DNA of 60,336 nucleotides from an uncultured Prevotella sp. (GTDB taxonomy: Bacteria; Bacteroidota; Bacteroidia; Bacteroidales; Bacteroidaceae). The notes beneath the pieces are model-generated. The model had not been told where the DNA came from and made no database searches. It saw only the letters and a program-made list of their open reading frames with translations. The DNA lies in contig ONTZ01000017.1 in NCBI GenBank assembly GCA_900320905.1, forward strand, positions 1 through 60,336. The letters run 5' to 3'. Positions 36,987 to 45,474 of this stretch are shown in pieces. Position 1 is the first letter of the stretch; the number at the start of each line of letters is the position of its first letter. The translations under genes were made by a program, and so were the position numbers.

Positions 36987-38083
36987 TTCTTCTTGATTTC
37001 GATACCTTCTTTCAACAGTCCTGCACCCTCGGCAATGATCGTGTCACCCTCGTTGAGTCCTTCCTCCACGATATATTCTTTTCCGTTATTCTGGGGGAAG
37101 AGCGTGACGGGAGTGGCCTTCGTCTTGCCATCTACCACACGATAGACGAACGCACGGTTCTGCAGTTCATAGGTAGCCTCCTGCGGTATGACGACACACT
37201 GTGACTGTTGTGTAGGCACGAGGATGGCTGCACTGCCGCCATCGCGCAGCAGATGCTCCGGATTAGGGAAGACAGCCCTCAGCGCGACGGCACCCGTAGA
37301 AGCATCCACGGTTCCACTCACAGCATCGATACGACCTTCATGACTATAGTCGGCACCACTCGCCAGACGGAGTTTCACCGACGGACACTGGCGGATGAAG
37401 TCCGTATTCGAACCATAACGTCCGATGAGGTCAATGGCAAACTGCTCCGTCACAGAGAAATAGGCATACATCTCCTTGTCATCGGCAACCGTCACCAACG
37501 GTTCACTGATATTGCTGCTGACAAGGGCACCCACATGCCAGGGAATCATCGAGGCCATACCATCGACGGGGCTCTTGACCTCCGTACACGACAACTGCCA
37601 ACGGGCATTCTTCTCCTGAGCCTTGGCCTGAGCCAGTGCCGCCTCGGCTTCAAGCAGCGCATGACGGGTCGTTTCCAAACTAAACTCACTTACCACACTT
37701 CCCTGTCGCAATTGCTGCTCACTGTTGTAGTTCATCTGCGCCGTCGACAGTTTAGCCTCTGCACTCTTGCGATTGGCCACAGCCACTTCCAACGCAGCCT
37801 GATAAGGTGTCTGGTCGATGATGAACAACGTCTGTCCCCGTCTGACAGCCTTACCCTCCTCCGTGCAGATACGGACAATAGTGCCCGTCACCTGTGGACG
37901 AACCTCCACGATCTGCCGTCCTGTGAGTCGGGCGCTGTACTGCCGGGTGAGCGTCATATCCTTCCGGCTCACCACCATCGTCTTATACTGCGCTGCATCG
38001 TGCGCCTTTTTCTTCTCACCGCCACAGCCGACAAGCAGACATGCAATAAGAATACAGAAATAGTAAGTACAGTTAATTTTCAT
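36983..38083 (-). CDS. RND efflux adaptor lipoprotein, second system
   Basis: Starting at 38083 the protein is 366 residues with lipobox CLLVGC near residue 20 (MKINCTYYFCILIACLLVGC). It shows the barrel-sandwich halves (VEVRPQVTGTIVRICTEEGK and CTEVKSPVDGMASMIPWHVG), a helical hairpin between them and a C-terminal beta-barrel. The frame is open for 13 more codons to 38122, which look like leader. It overlaps the pump start by 4 bp. A strong terminator for the upstream glycogen operon lies 44 bp before it, so it needs its own promoter; I see only a weak TGTATTTG box near 38114. Confidence 0.9.
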   Translation of the reverse strand: MKINCTYYFCILIACLLVGCGGEKKKAHDAAQYKTMVVSRKDMTLTRQYSARLTGRQIVEVRPQVTGTIVRICTEEGKAVRRGQTLFIIDQTPYQAALEVAVANRKSAEAKLSTAQMNYNSEQQLRQGSVVSEFSLETTRHALLEAEAALAQAKAQEKNARWQLSCTEVKSPVDGMASMIPWHVGALVSSNISEPLVTVADDKEMYAYFSVTEQFAIDLIGRYGSNTDFIRQCPSVKLRLASGADYSHEGRIDAVSGTVDASTGAVALRAVFPNPEHLLRDGGSAAILVPTQQSQCVVIPQEATYELQNRAFVYRVVDGKTKATPVTLFPQNNGKEYIVEEGLNEGDTIIAEGAGLLKEGIEIKKK

Positions 38084-38126
38084 GATGATCTTTGAATAAT
38101 TGATATCGCGCCGCAAATACACGAAA

Positions 38127-38156
38127 AGAGATAATCGGGACCTCCCGATTATCTCT
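38127..38156 (-). terminator. Terminator of the glycogen operon
   Basis: Perfect 14-bp arms (AGAGATAATCGGGA and its complement) enclose a 2-nt loop. On the minus strand the hairpin is followed by a TTTTC run. It lies 9 bp after the GH57 stop codon. Confidence 0.8.
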
Positions 38157-38165
38157 CCTGACGTA

Positions 38166-39566
38166 TTACTGCTCTGGTGCTTCTTCTTTCTTGGCCGCTG
38201 CCTTAGGCTCCGCCTTCTTGGCAGGAGCCTTTTTAGCCGCAGGTTTCTTTTCCGTCTTAGGCTTGACAGCCTCCAACTTCTCCAACTTCGATTTCAGGCG
38301 AATAATCTCCTTGTCCTTCATCTCAATCTCGTCACCCTGGTTCTTGATGGTAGTCAGCAGACCTTCCAGTTCATCGTTGTCGATGTCGAGCGGATAGAGG
38401 GCATTCACCCTGTTGATGAAGTCACCGAGGATATTCATGTAGTTGGTGAAGGCATCAAACGGACCACTATAGATACCACGATCCAGTCCCACATTCGAGG
38501 GCTTGGTGGTCATGAAACGGAAGTTGTTCGAGGCCTGCAGATAGTCCCAGTCCTGATTGATGCGCGGATCATTGGCAATACGCAGACGGTCTGCCACACT
38601 ATAGAGTTTGTTGAAGGCCTCACGCTGCATGGCATTACCGAGCCAGCAACTGACGTCGCGCTCCTCATCCACCCACGAGAGTGTGTCAGGTACATCGATC
38701 TGACCCACACTCTTACAAGCCTTGCAGATCTCCGTCGGGGTAGAGAAGGTGATGCCTTTCTCCTTGGCACAGGCAGGCAAAGCGTGGATGAAGTCGAGGA
38801 TATTGCTGCTCAGTGGCTGGGCGATACCCAGAGCCGAGAGTTCCATGAAGATATTGATAATCTGCTCCTCTTCCGGCAGACGGGCAATGCGGTCGATATA
38901 AGCATCGGCAAAGAGAGGATAGCCGTCCCACTCGGAGTTGTTGAAGCGCAGTGAGATGTCGTCCGACAGTTCCACATCGCGGAGCAACAGTTTCAGGTTG
39001 GGGGCGATGTTACAGTTGTAGACATAGTGCGGACTCTTCCAACCGAGCACGTGCTTGGCACCCTCTGTCAGCATACCCTTGAAGCCCATCGCAGCAATCT
39101 GTGCACCGATGTCGTCGCTGTAGATCAGCGAAGAGTTACGGGCCACGGTGGGTTTCTTGCCGAAGAGTTCCTCAATCTTCGCAGCCTGTTTCTTCACGTC
39201 GAGGGCGAAGGTCTCCTCATTGGCCAGTGATGACAGACCATGGCTGTAAGGCTCTGCGAGGAACTCCACGCAACCGGTCTCGTTCATCTGCTGCAGTTTC
39301 TCCAGCACCTGCGGAGCATGCATCTCCAACTGTTCGATACCCGTACCCGACAGTGAGAAGGCCACCTTGAAGTACTTGCCGTTCTCCTTGATCATATCGT
39401 ACAGGGTATTCAGTGCCGGCATATAACTGCGCTCTGCGATGTCGGTGATGCTACGCTCGTTCTCGTAGTCATCGTAGTAATAATGATCGGTACCGATGTC
39501 AAAGAAACGGTAGCGCTTCAGATGTATAATCTGATGTATCTCGAAATATAAACAAATCGTTTTCAT
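38166..39566 (-). CDS. GH57 family alpha-amylase-like glycoside hydrolase
   Basis: The 466-residue cytoplasmic protein begins MKTICLYFEIHQIIHLKRYR and has the GH57 (beta/alpha)7 barrel features FSLSGTGIEQLEMHAPQVL, EFLAEPYSHGLSSL, ARNSSLIYSDDIGAQIAAMG and SSNILDFIHAL. GH57 enzymes act on alpha-glucans. After a coiled coil near 395-430 the last 40 residues are a Lys/Ala/Pro/Glu tail of low complexity, not part of the catalytic fold. It is the third gene of the debranching enzyme-GT4-GH57 glycogen operon and is followed by a terminator. Confidence 0.9.
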   Translation of the reverse strand: MKTICLYFEIHQIIHLKRYRFFDIGTDHYYYDDYENERSITDIAERSYMPALNTLYDMIKENGKYFKVAFSLSGTGIEQLEMHAPQVLEKLQQMNETGCVEFLAEPYSHGLSSLANEETFALDVKKQAAKIEELFGKKPTVARNSSLIYSDDIGAQIAAMGFKGMLTEGAKHVLGWKSPHYVYNCNIAPNLKLLLRDVELSDDISLRFNNSEWDGYPLFADAYIDRIARLPEEEQIINIFMELSALGIAQPLSSNILDFIHALPACAKEKGITFSTPTEICKACKSVGQIDVPDTLSWVDEERDVSCWLGNAMQREAFNKLYSVADRLRIANDPRINQDWDYLQASNNFRFMTTKPSNVGLDRGIYSGPFDAFTNYMNILGDFINRVNALYPLDIDNDELEGLLTTIKNQGDEIEMKDKEIIRLKSKLEKLEAVKPKTEKKPAAKKAPAKKAEPKAAAKKEEAPEQ

Positions 39567-39570
39567 AATC

Positions 39571-39599
39571 TATAAACTATAAACTTTAAACTATAAACT
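39571..39599. repeat. 7-bp tandem repeat before the GH57 gene
   Basis: TATAAAC, TATAAAC, TTTAAAC and TATAAAC stand in a row with a period of 7 bp. They fill most of the 38-bp spacer between the GT4 stop and the GH57 start. Confidence 0.7.
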
Positions 39600-39604
39600 A
39601 AAAG

Positions 39605-40876
39605 TTATTCTTCCCAGCCGAGGGTGCGGCGATAGAGGGTACGGATCCAGGCACCCACCTTCTCCCAGGTAATCTGATCCACCTCGCGCTTGCCTTCCTC
39701 CTTGAGGTACTGGAAGAGCGACTCATTGTGGCAGATGGAATAGATGGCATCGGCGAGGGCGTGGATGTCCCAGTAGTCCACCTTGATACAGTTGTCGAGA
39801 ATCTCAGCACAACCGCTCTGCTTCGAGATGATTGAAGGCGTACCGCACTGCATGGCCTCCAACGGTGAGATACCAAACGGCTCAGAAACCGAAGGCATCA
39901 CATAGACATCAGAGGCTTTCAGGCACTCATACACCTGTTTGCCCCTCATGAAGCCGGGGAAGTGGAAACGGTCTGCGATGCCGCGTTCGGCAGCGAGTTG
40001 AATCATCGCATCCATCATATCTCCCGAGCCTGCCATGCAGAAACGCACGTTACGGGTACGGTGAAGCACCATCGTAGCAGCCTCAACGAAATATTCCGGT
40101 CCCTTCTGCATCGTGATACGTCCGAGGAAGGTCACCACCTTCTCCTTGCCCGTATGGTCAGGACGCGGGATGTCCTGATACTCCTGCGGCAGCGGATAGA
40201 CAGCATTGTGAACGGTAAAGCACTTACGCGGATCCTGATGGTACTGGTTGATCACCGTCTGGCGCGTGAGTTCCGACACACACATGATACAGTCGGCCCA
40301 GTCCATACCGTTCTTCTCAATGGAATAGACGGTGGGGTTCACCTTACCGCGGCTGCGGTCAAAGTCAGTGGCATGCACGTGGATACAAAGCGGTTTACCA
40401 CTCACCTGCTTGGCATGGATGCCGGCAGGGAAGGTCAGCCAGTCGTGTGCATGGATGATGTCAAACTCCTCGGTACGGGCCACCTGACCGGCGATAATCG
40501 AGTAGTTGTTGATCTCCTCGTGCAGATTACCGGGATAGCCCCCGGCAAACTCCATCGCACCGAGGTCGTTCACGTTCATATAGTTAAAGTCGGCATAGAT
40601 ATGGTCACGGAGTCTGAAATAGTAGTCAGGATCCATGATGTTACCCACGCGGTTCTTCACGTAGTCATAGTCCACATCACGCCAGGCGATAGGCACGGCA
40701 TTCATGGCGACGATGCGACAGGCATGCTGGCTCTCATCACCGAACGGATGCGGCAGACAGAGTGTGATATCCATATCGCCCTGGGCCTTCAAACCCTCGG
40801 AGATACCATAGTTGGCAGTGGCAAGTCCACCGAACACGTGAGGAGGATACTCCCATCCAAACATTAATACTTTCAT
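39605..40876 (-). CDS. GT4-family glycogen synthase/glycosyltransferase
   Basis: The 423-residue GT-B enzyme has the starch-synthase-like N-terminus MKVLMFGWEYPPHVFGGLAT, IIHAHDWLTFPAG, the donor-binding FLGRITMQKGPEYFVEA segment, and the E-x7-E motif EPFGISPLE near residue 325. It probably extends glycogen from a nucleotide sugar in the cytoplasm. It lies 12 bp after the debranching enzyme gene and before GH57, the usual Bacteroidales glycogen arrangement. Confidence 0.9.
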   Translation of the reverse strand: MKVLMFGWEYPPHVFGGLATANYGISEGLKAQGDMDITLCLPHPFGDESQHACRIVAMNAVPIAWRDVDYDYVKNRVGNIMDPDYYFRLRDHIYADFNYMNVNDLGAMEFAGGYPGNLHEEINNYSIIAGQVARTEEFDIIHAHDWLTFPAGIHAKQVSGKPLCIHVHATDFDRSRGKVNPTVYSIEKNGMDWADCIMCVSELTRQTVINQYHQDPRKCFTVHNAVYPLPQEYQDIPRPDHTGKEKVVTFLGRITMQKGPEYFVEAATMVLHRTRNVRFCMAGSGDMMDAMIQLAAERGIADRFHFPGFMRGKQVYECLKASDVYVMPSVSEPFGISPLEAMQCGTPSIISKQSGCAEILDNCIKVDYWDIHALADAIYSICHNESLFQYLKEEGKREVDQITWEKVGAWIRTLYRRTLGWEE

Positions 40877-40888
40877 AGTCGTTCCTCC

Positions 40889-42868
40889 CTATTTTTGATA
40901 TGAATACTTATCCATGAGTTTCAGTGTCCGCAGGATCTCTGCCACATTCATGGCAAACGACATGGCGCCGCGCCCATGGAACGGCGGGTTACCGTCGAAC
41001 AACTCAGAGATGGTTCCCAGTGCATGGTAGTCCATTTCGTCCTCATAGCCCACGAGTTGACGCTCGATGAAACTGAGACGACTACGCTTGTAGAGTTTCA
41101 GACAAGCCTCCATGTAGAAGCCGCCCAGCCAAGGCCAGGCCGTTCCCTGATGGTAGGCATAGTCGCGCTGTGTCTGCGGACCCACGTAGATAGGATTGTA
41201 TCCCCCACTCTTCGGCGAGAGACTGCGGAGTCCCTTCGGTGTGAGCAACTCACGGGTACAGATATCCACCACACTCTTCATCTGATCCTGAGAGAGCGGC
41301 GAGTAGTCGAGTGCCACGGCGAAGATCATGTTCGGACGGACACTCCAGTCCATCATGTTACCGTCCACATAGTCGAGCAGATAACCATATTCGTTGACGA
41401 AGGTCTCCACAAACGACTGCTTCACCTTGGCAGCCATTTCTTCCAGATGGGTGACGGCCTTGGTATCCTTCTGTTCGGCAGCCATGGCGGCACAGAACTT
41501 CAGGGCGTTATACCACAGGGCATTGAACTCCACGATATAACCCGAACGCGGCACCACCGGACGACCGTTTGCCGTCGAGTTCATCCACGTCACGGCTCTG
41601 TCACGTCCATTTGAGTAGAGCAGACCGTTCTCGTCAAGACGGAGGTTCGGATGCCCGCCCTTCTCGATATACTTCACGATATCCTTGACCAGTTTGCCAT
41701 ATCTCTTGTAGCCAGCATCGACACCTACTTCCTTCGTGTACTGCTGGATGGCCCAGATAGCCCAGAGGGGTACATCGGGCTGCTCTATCTCATATATCTT
41801 CACAGACAAGGGTTTCTCCTCCATGAACTCCCGGAGACCACGCTCGGCAGTGCGCATGACCAGTTCAAAGTAGTCGCGCTCGCCAATGGCCAGCGTCAGT
41901 CCCGGCAGCGCGATGAATGTGTCGCGGGCACGGGCCTTAAACCAAGGATAACCTGCCAACAGATAACGCTCGTCCTTCTTATCGATCTTCTCCATAGTGC
42001 CACTACGGCGATCCCGGAAGTGGAACTGGTGGGCAGCCGTCACCAGACAGTGATAGAAATTGTCACGCGGCACACGATCGTCCACCTCCTCGTCGAAGAG
42101 TTTCTTCAGTCGAGAAGTCTTGATCTGCGAGGTGGAGCCAGAGAAGATGATGCTCTCACCCTTCTTGATCGGCATCTCGAAATAGCCAGGCACGTAGAGA
42201 TCCTCATTCGAGGCATAGCCACGCTCCTGCTCCTTCGGATACTCAATGCCACGATACCAGTCGGGCTGGAAGATAAACTCGTTCTTCTTCGAGAACTGCA
42301 TATACAGGTCTGGATAACCGGCATACATACAGGTCTTGATACCGTTGTCCACTTCCTGATACTCCCTGCTGGCAGTCATGTTCTCGTGGGTGAACTGACG
42401 CACGCTGCGGAAGGCCAGGAACGGCCGGAACCTCAGCGTGGTGGCCGAATGGGCATCCACCAGTGTATAGCGGATCAGGATGCGATCCTCATAATGCTGG
42501 AAGATCACCTCCTTCTTCAGGATCACGCCGCCCACACGGTAGGTGGTCGTCGGCACCTTGGAGGCATCAAACTCTCGAATGTACTTGTGTCCGTTAGGAC
42601 TGAAATTGTTGCCCTGATACTTGTGGAGACCCAGGTTGAATTCCGCCCCGTGCTGGATGACCGTACAGTCCAACGACGACAAGAGCACATGGTTCTCATC
42701 GTCGAGTTCTGGTACAGGAACAACCAGCAGACCGTGGTACTTGCGCGTATTACAGTCTACCAGCGTAGAACTGCTATACGCCCCCGAACGGTTGGTTCTG
42801 AGAAGTTCGCGACGGAGACTCTCCTGTAGGTTCGTCATCACGGCTTTTTCTAATCGTAAATAACTCAT
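40889..42868 (-). CDS. Glycogen debranching enzyme (amylo-alpha-1,6-glucosidase)
   Basis: The 659-residue protein has an N-terminal GDE domain (LLRTNRSGAYSSSTL, RKYHGLLVVPVPELDDENHV) and a C-terminal (alpha/alpha)6 barrel (YPWFKARARDTFIALPGLTL, YSNGRDRAVTWMNSTANGRP, YHQGTAWPWLGGFYMEA). It removes alpha-1,6 branches of glycogen in the cytoplasm. It is the first gene of the operon, with a good promoter at 42921-42951. All key stretches are present. Confidence 0.94.
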   Translation of the reverse strand: MSYLRLEKAVMTNLQESLRRELLRTNRSGAYSSSTLVDCNTRKYHGLLVVPVPELDDENHVLLSSLDCTVIQHGAEFNLGLHKYQGNNFSPNGHKYIREFDASKVPTTTYRVGGVILKKEVIFQHYEDRILIRYTLVDAHSATTLRFRPFLAFRSVRQFTHENMTASREYQEVDNGIKTCMYAGYPDLYMQFSKKNEFIFQPDWYRGIEYPKEQERGYASNEDLYVPGYFEMPIKKGESIIFSGSTSQIKTSRLKKLFDEEVDDRVPRDNFYHCLVTAAHQFHFRDRRSGTMEKIDKKDERYLLAGYPWFKARARDTFIALPGLTLAIGERDYFELVMRTAERGLREFMEEKPLSVKIYEIEQPDVPLWAIWAIQQYTKEVGVDAGYKRYGKLVKDIVKYIEKGGHPNLRLDENGLLYSNGRDRAVTWMNSTANGRPVVPRSGYIVEFNALWYNALKFCAAMAAEQKDTKAVTHLEEMAAKVKQSFVETFVNEYGYLLDYVDGNMMDWSVRPNMIFAVALDYSPLSQDQMKSVVDICTRELLTPKGLRSLSPKSGGYNPIYVGPQTQRDYAYHQGTAWPWLGGFYMEACLKLYKRSRLSFIERQLVGYEDEMDYHALGTISELFDGNPPFHGRGAMSFAMNVAEILRTLKLMDKYSYQK

Positions 42869-42920
42869 AGTTCCTAAGTAGGTTTTTATTTTAATTCAAT
42901 TTGTTTTTAGTTTGAATTTC

Positions 42921-42951
42921 CAAAGGTAGGCATTTTTCGTCAATTGGCAAA
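42921..42951 (-). promoter_or_regulatory. Glycogen operon promoter (TTTG-N19-TACCTTTG)
   Basis: On the minus strand TTTG (42948-42951) precedes TACCTTTG (42921-42928) by 19 bp, about 50 bp before the debranching enzyme start. The operon runs from here to the hairpin at 38127-38156. Confidence 0.65.
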
Positions 42952-42975
42952 GGATTCCGTAATATTTAACATATA

Positions 42976-43914
42976 TTATGCCGGAATCAGGAAGTTGATG
43001 ACTTCCTGCTCCACATTCACGCAGAACGATCCCACAGGTGTCTTCATCAACCTGCCATCAACACCCACCATCGCCTTCTTGGCATAGTCCACCTGTACCT
43101 CCGTCGTGCGATAGGGATGCACGCTGCGGTGGTTCAGGAATCGTCCTGTGACCAACAGCCAGAGCCCCTCTATCAACTGCACCACCTCGGGATGGTACAC
43201 CACCGACACGTCGAGCATCCCGTTATATGGCACGGCATTCGGTGTCTGTCCGTAGCCAGGCCCCGAGCCGATGCATACCGTCATCACCTTGCGGTCTATC
43301 ACGTCGCTGTTGATGTGTAGTTTCATCTTGTACTCCATGCGATGGAAGAGCATCACGAAGAGCGACGAAATAAATGATAAGGTACGCGACCCGAAGAGCC
43401 GGCGCGTCTGTCGGCGCAAGTTCATGATGTCAGCAGTCATACCGATGTTCAGGCAGTTCAGGAAGTAGCGATGACACTTCTCGCCATTGGCGTTCGTATA
43501 GCGGATACAACCCAGGTCCACCGTGCGGATGCGGTGCTGCACCAGCCAGTCGACAGTCTGTTCGGGCTTGTCCTCATCGAAGTCCCAGAAGCGTGCGAAG
43601 TCGTTCATCACCCCGTTGGGAATCACGCCGAGGGCAATCTCCTCGCGGACGGACTTTTCCTCCATCATCAGACAGTTCACAGCATCGTTCAGCGCCGAGT
43701 CACCACCCACGATGACGATGGTCTTGTAGCCGTTCGAGATCATCATCTTAATGAGGCGCTCCACACTGTCGGCTGTCTCGCTCTGTACCATATCGTACTG
43801 CACCCCGCGCTCATCGAGAATCTTTTGTATCTTCTCCCAACGCTTGCGGGTGCCGCTTATTATTCCCGTTCTGGGACAATACAGGATGCCCCACCTTGTC
43901 GTCTCTACTGCCAT
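42976..43914 (-). CDS. Diacylglycerol/lipid kinase family protein
   Basis: The 312-residue protein has the DAGK catalytic fold. YKTIVIVGGDSALNDAVNCL is the nucleotide-binding loop (family form GGDGTLNEV), followed by LGVIPNGVMNDFARFW, NIGMTADIM and VGVDGRLM near the end. Members phosphorylate diacylglycerol, sphingosine-like or related lipids at the membrane face. The loop reads GGDSALN rather than GGDGTxN, which is common in Bacteroidetes members but deserves a check. It lies 33 bp after miaA with a dispersed repeat in the gap. Confidence 0.85.
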   Translation of the reverse strand: MAVETTRWGILYCPRTGIISGTRKRWEKIQKILDERGVQYDMVQSETADSVERLIKMMISNGYKTIVIVGGDSALNDAVNCLMMEEKSVREEIALGVIPNGVMNDFARFWDFDEDKPEQTVDWLVQHRIRTVDLGCIRYTNANGEKCHRYFLNCLNIGMTADIMNLRRQTRRLFGSRTLSFISSLFVMLFHRMEYKMKLHINSDVIDRKVMTVCIGSGPGYGQTPNAVPYNGMLDVSVVYHPEVVQLIEGLWLLVTGRFLNHRSVHPYRTTEVQVDYAKKAMVGVDGRLMKTPVGSFCVNVEQEVINFLIPA

Positions 43915-43924
43915 ACTATTCTTT

Positions 43925-44005
43925 TTATAACAAGGATTATATGGATTTTATGGATCTATTCTGGCGAATGTTTCCTTACAATTCTTATAATCCGTGTTTA
44001 TGATA
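43925..44005. repeat. CACGGATTATA-type repeats around the miaA 3' end
   Basis: AAGGATTATATGGATTTTAT (43930-43949) covers the miaA stop codon and the spacer to the DAGK gene. On the minus strand AACACGGATTATAAGAATTG (about 43983-44003) lies inside miaA and encodes NTDYKN. Both are the second flavour of the dispersed element. Confidence 0.65.
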
Positions 44006-44904
44006 TCCTTGATTTGTTGTATTTTAACCTCAATCGGGAGGGTTGCGTCAATCCAATGTATTTGAAAGCCCCGTCGCTCCATACCGCGAAACCATGTCAT
44101 CTGCCGCTTGGCAAACTGGTGGATGGCTATTTCAAGGCGATTGAACATCTCGTCGTAAGTCAACTGGCCCGTCAGGTATTCCGTCAGGAACTTATATTCC
44201 AGTCCGTAGTAGATCAGGTCTTCGGCAGGAATGCCCTCGTCGAGCAAGGCACGTACCTCATCCACCATCCCTTCTTCCAGACGGGCCTTCAACCTACGGG
44301 TGATTTTCTCACGGCGTAATTCCCTGTCGATATTGATGCCGATGATCAGCGACTCCACCGGCGGCAACTCCCGACGAGGCATCGGATGCGCTGCGTTATA
44401 GGTCTCAATCTCTATCGCCCTGATGGCCCGCTGACACGAATCCACATCCGTCGTATTGTGCATGTTCGACCCGTTGCGCGCCTTCAACTCCTTCAACATC
44501 TCAGTCAACTCCACCAGCGACTTCCCTTCCAGTGAATCGCGAAGAGCCTGGTTCTGCGGCACGGGTGAGAGATGATAGCCTTTCAGCACCGCCTCGATGT
44601 AGAGTCCCGTGCCCCCACAGAGGATAGGCACCGCTCCCCTACCCCGTATCTGCTGATACACTTCGAAGAAGTCCTGCTGATACTCAAACAGATTATACTT
44701 CGTCCCCGGCTCCCGAATATCTATCAGGTGATAGGGCACCGCCCCATAATCCGCCAGGTCTTTCCCTGTTCCGATATCCATCCTACGATACACCTGCCGC
44801 GAGTCGGCCGAGATCACCTCTCCGCCTATCTCCGCCGCCAACCGTGCCGCCACGGGAGTCTTCCCCGAAGCCGTCGGTCCCAGTATCGTAATCATCGGCA
44901 GCAT
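43948..44904 (-). CDS. miaA: tRNA dimethylallyltransferase
   Basis: The 318-residue enzyme adds a dimethylallyl group to A37 of tRNAs reading UNN codons. It has the P-loop GPTASGKTPVAARLA, the ADSRQVYRRMDIGT motif, LCGGTGLYIEAVL and YGLEYKFLTEYLTGQ. The P-loop is GPTASGKT as usual. The C-terminal tail after about residue 298 (DYKNCKETFARIDP) comes from dispersed-repeat sequence and probably is not part of the fold. It starts one base after the stop of the small secreted-protein gene. Confidence 0.95.
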   Translation of the reverse strand: MLPMITILGPTASGKTPVAARLAAEIGGEVISADSRQVYRRMDIGTGKDLADYGAVPYHLIDIREPGTKYNLFEYQQDFFEVYQQIRGRGAVPILCGGTGLYIEAVLKGYHLSPVPQNQALRDSLEGKSLVELTEMLKELKARNGSNMHNTTDVDSCQRAIRAIEIETYNAAHPMPRRELPPVESLIIGINIDRELRREKITRRLKARLEEGMVDEVRALLDEGIPAEDLIYYGLEYKFLTEYLTGQLTYDEMFNRLEIAIHQFAKRQMTWFRGMERRGFQIHWIDATLPIEVKIQQIKDIINTDYKNCKETFARIDP

Positions 44905-44905
44905 A

Positions 44906-45280
44906 TCAGTCTATCGGCTTGATGGTATATCGCTCGTTTGTATTGTAGTCCCGGTCCTTATCCTTGCCGAAGTATTCGAGCAGGTATTTCTTGTTCTTCA
45001 ACTTGGTGACGCGGATCAGCACCTCCCTATACGTCACACGTCCGTTCTCCAGATAACCCTCGTAAGCATTAAAGGTTGTAGCCTTCTTGTTTTCGGTGTT
45101 CTTGATCAACTTAAACGACGAGACATTCCGGTGACTTTGCGCGATGTCAACATACAGGCTGTCGCCCTTGAATCGGAACATCAGTTCCCCACTCTGCGAC
45201 AGGTACTGCCCGTCCAACTCAATGGCACTCGCCCCAAGACTGCCACACAACATTAGAAACAAAATTACGAACTTCCTCAT
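44906..45280 (-). CDS. Small secreted hypothetical protein
   Basis: I do not recognise the family. The 124-residue protein has a signal peptide (MRKFVILFLMLCGSLGASA), then a compact beta-rich domain with GQYLSQSGELMFRFKGDSLY, FNAYEGYLENGRVTYREV and a final NERYTIKPID. No lipobox or anchor is seen, so it is probably periplasmic. It precedes miaA by one base, so the two are cotranscribed from a promoter with a TACCTTTG box at 45313-45320. Confidence 0.7.
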   Translation of the reverse strand: MRKFVILFLMLCGSLGASAIELDGQYLSQSGELMFRFKGDSLYVDIAQSHRNVSSFKLIKNTENKKATTFNAYEGYLENGRVTYREVLIRVTKLKNKKYLLEYFGKDKDRDYNTNERYTIKPID

Positions 45281-45312
45281 AAGAATTCTTTTAATTATTC
45301 ACTTTTCTGCTG

Positions 45313-45320
45313 CAAAGGTA
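45313..45320 (-). promoter_or_regulatory. -7 box TACCTTTG upstream of the secreted gene and miaA
   Basis: The box lies 32 bp before the start codon on the minus strand. A second candidate, TATCTTTG, lies at 45351-45358. Neither has a TTTG at the normal distance. Confidence 0.45.
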
Positions 45321-45381
45321 GTGTAAAATTTTGATTAAGCGAAGAGAAATCAAAGATATTTGAAAAATTCTTTTCAATACC

Positions 45382-45466
45382 CTACCCTTATCTGAAAATA
45401 ACCCAGCCTTATTTCCAAATAACCGTGCCTTATTTGTCAATAAGGGTCGCTTATTAAAAAACTGTA
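45382..45466. repeat. 21-bp palindromic tandem repeat
   Basis: CTTAT anchors recur at 45387, 45408, 45429 and 45450, an exact 21-bp period over four units. Each unit is a short dyad; the third, CCTTATTTGTCAATAAGG, is a perfect 7-bp inverted repeat around a 4-nt loop. The region lies between the 356-aa gene and the secreted-protein gene and is 8 bp from the former's stop codon. Confidence 0.75.
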
Positions 45467-45474
45467 TCTAAGAA

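Noticed and set aside
35343-37145. 600-codon plus-strand ORF opposite the second RND pump
   Set aside because: It is antisense to two conserved genes and extremely His/Arg rich, with no recognisable domain.
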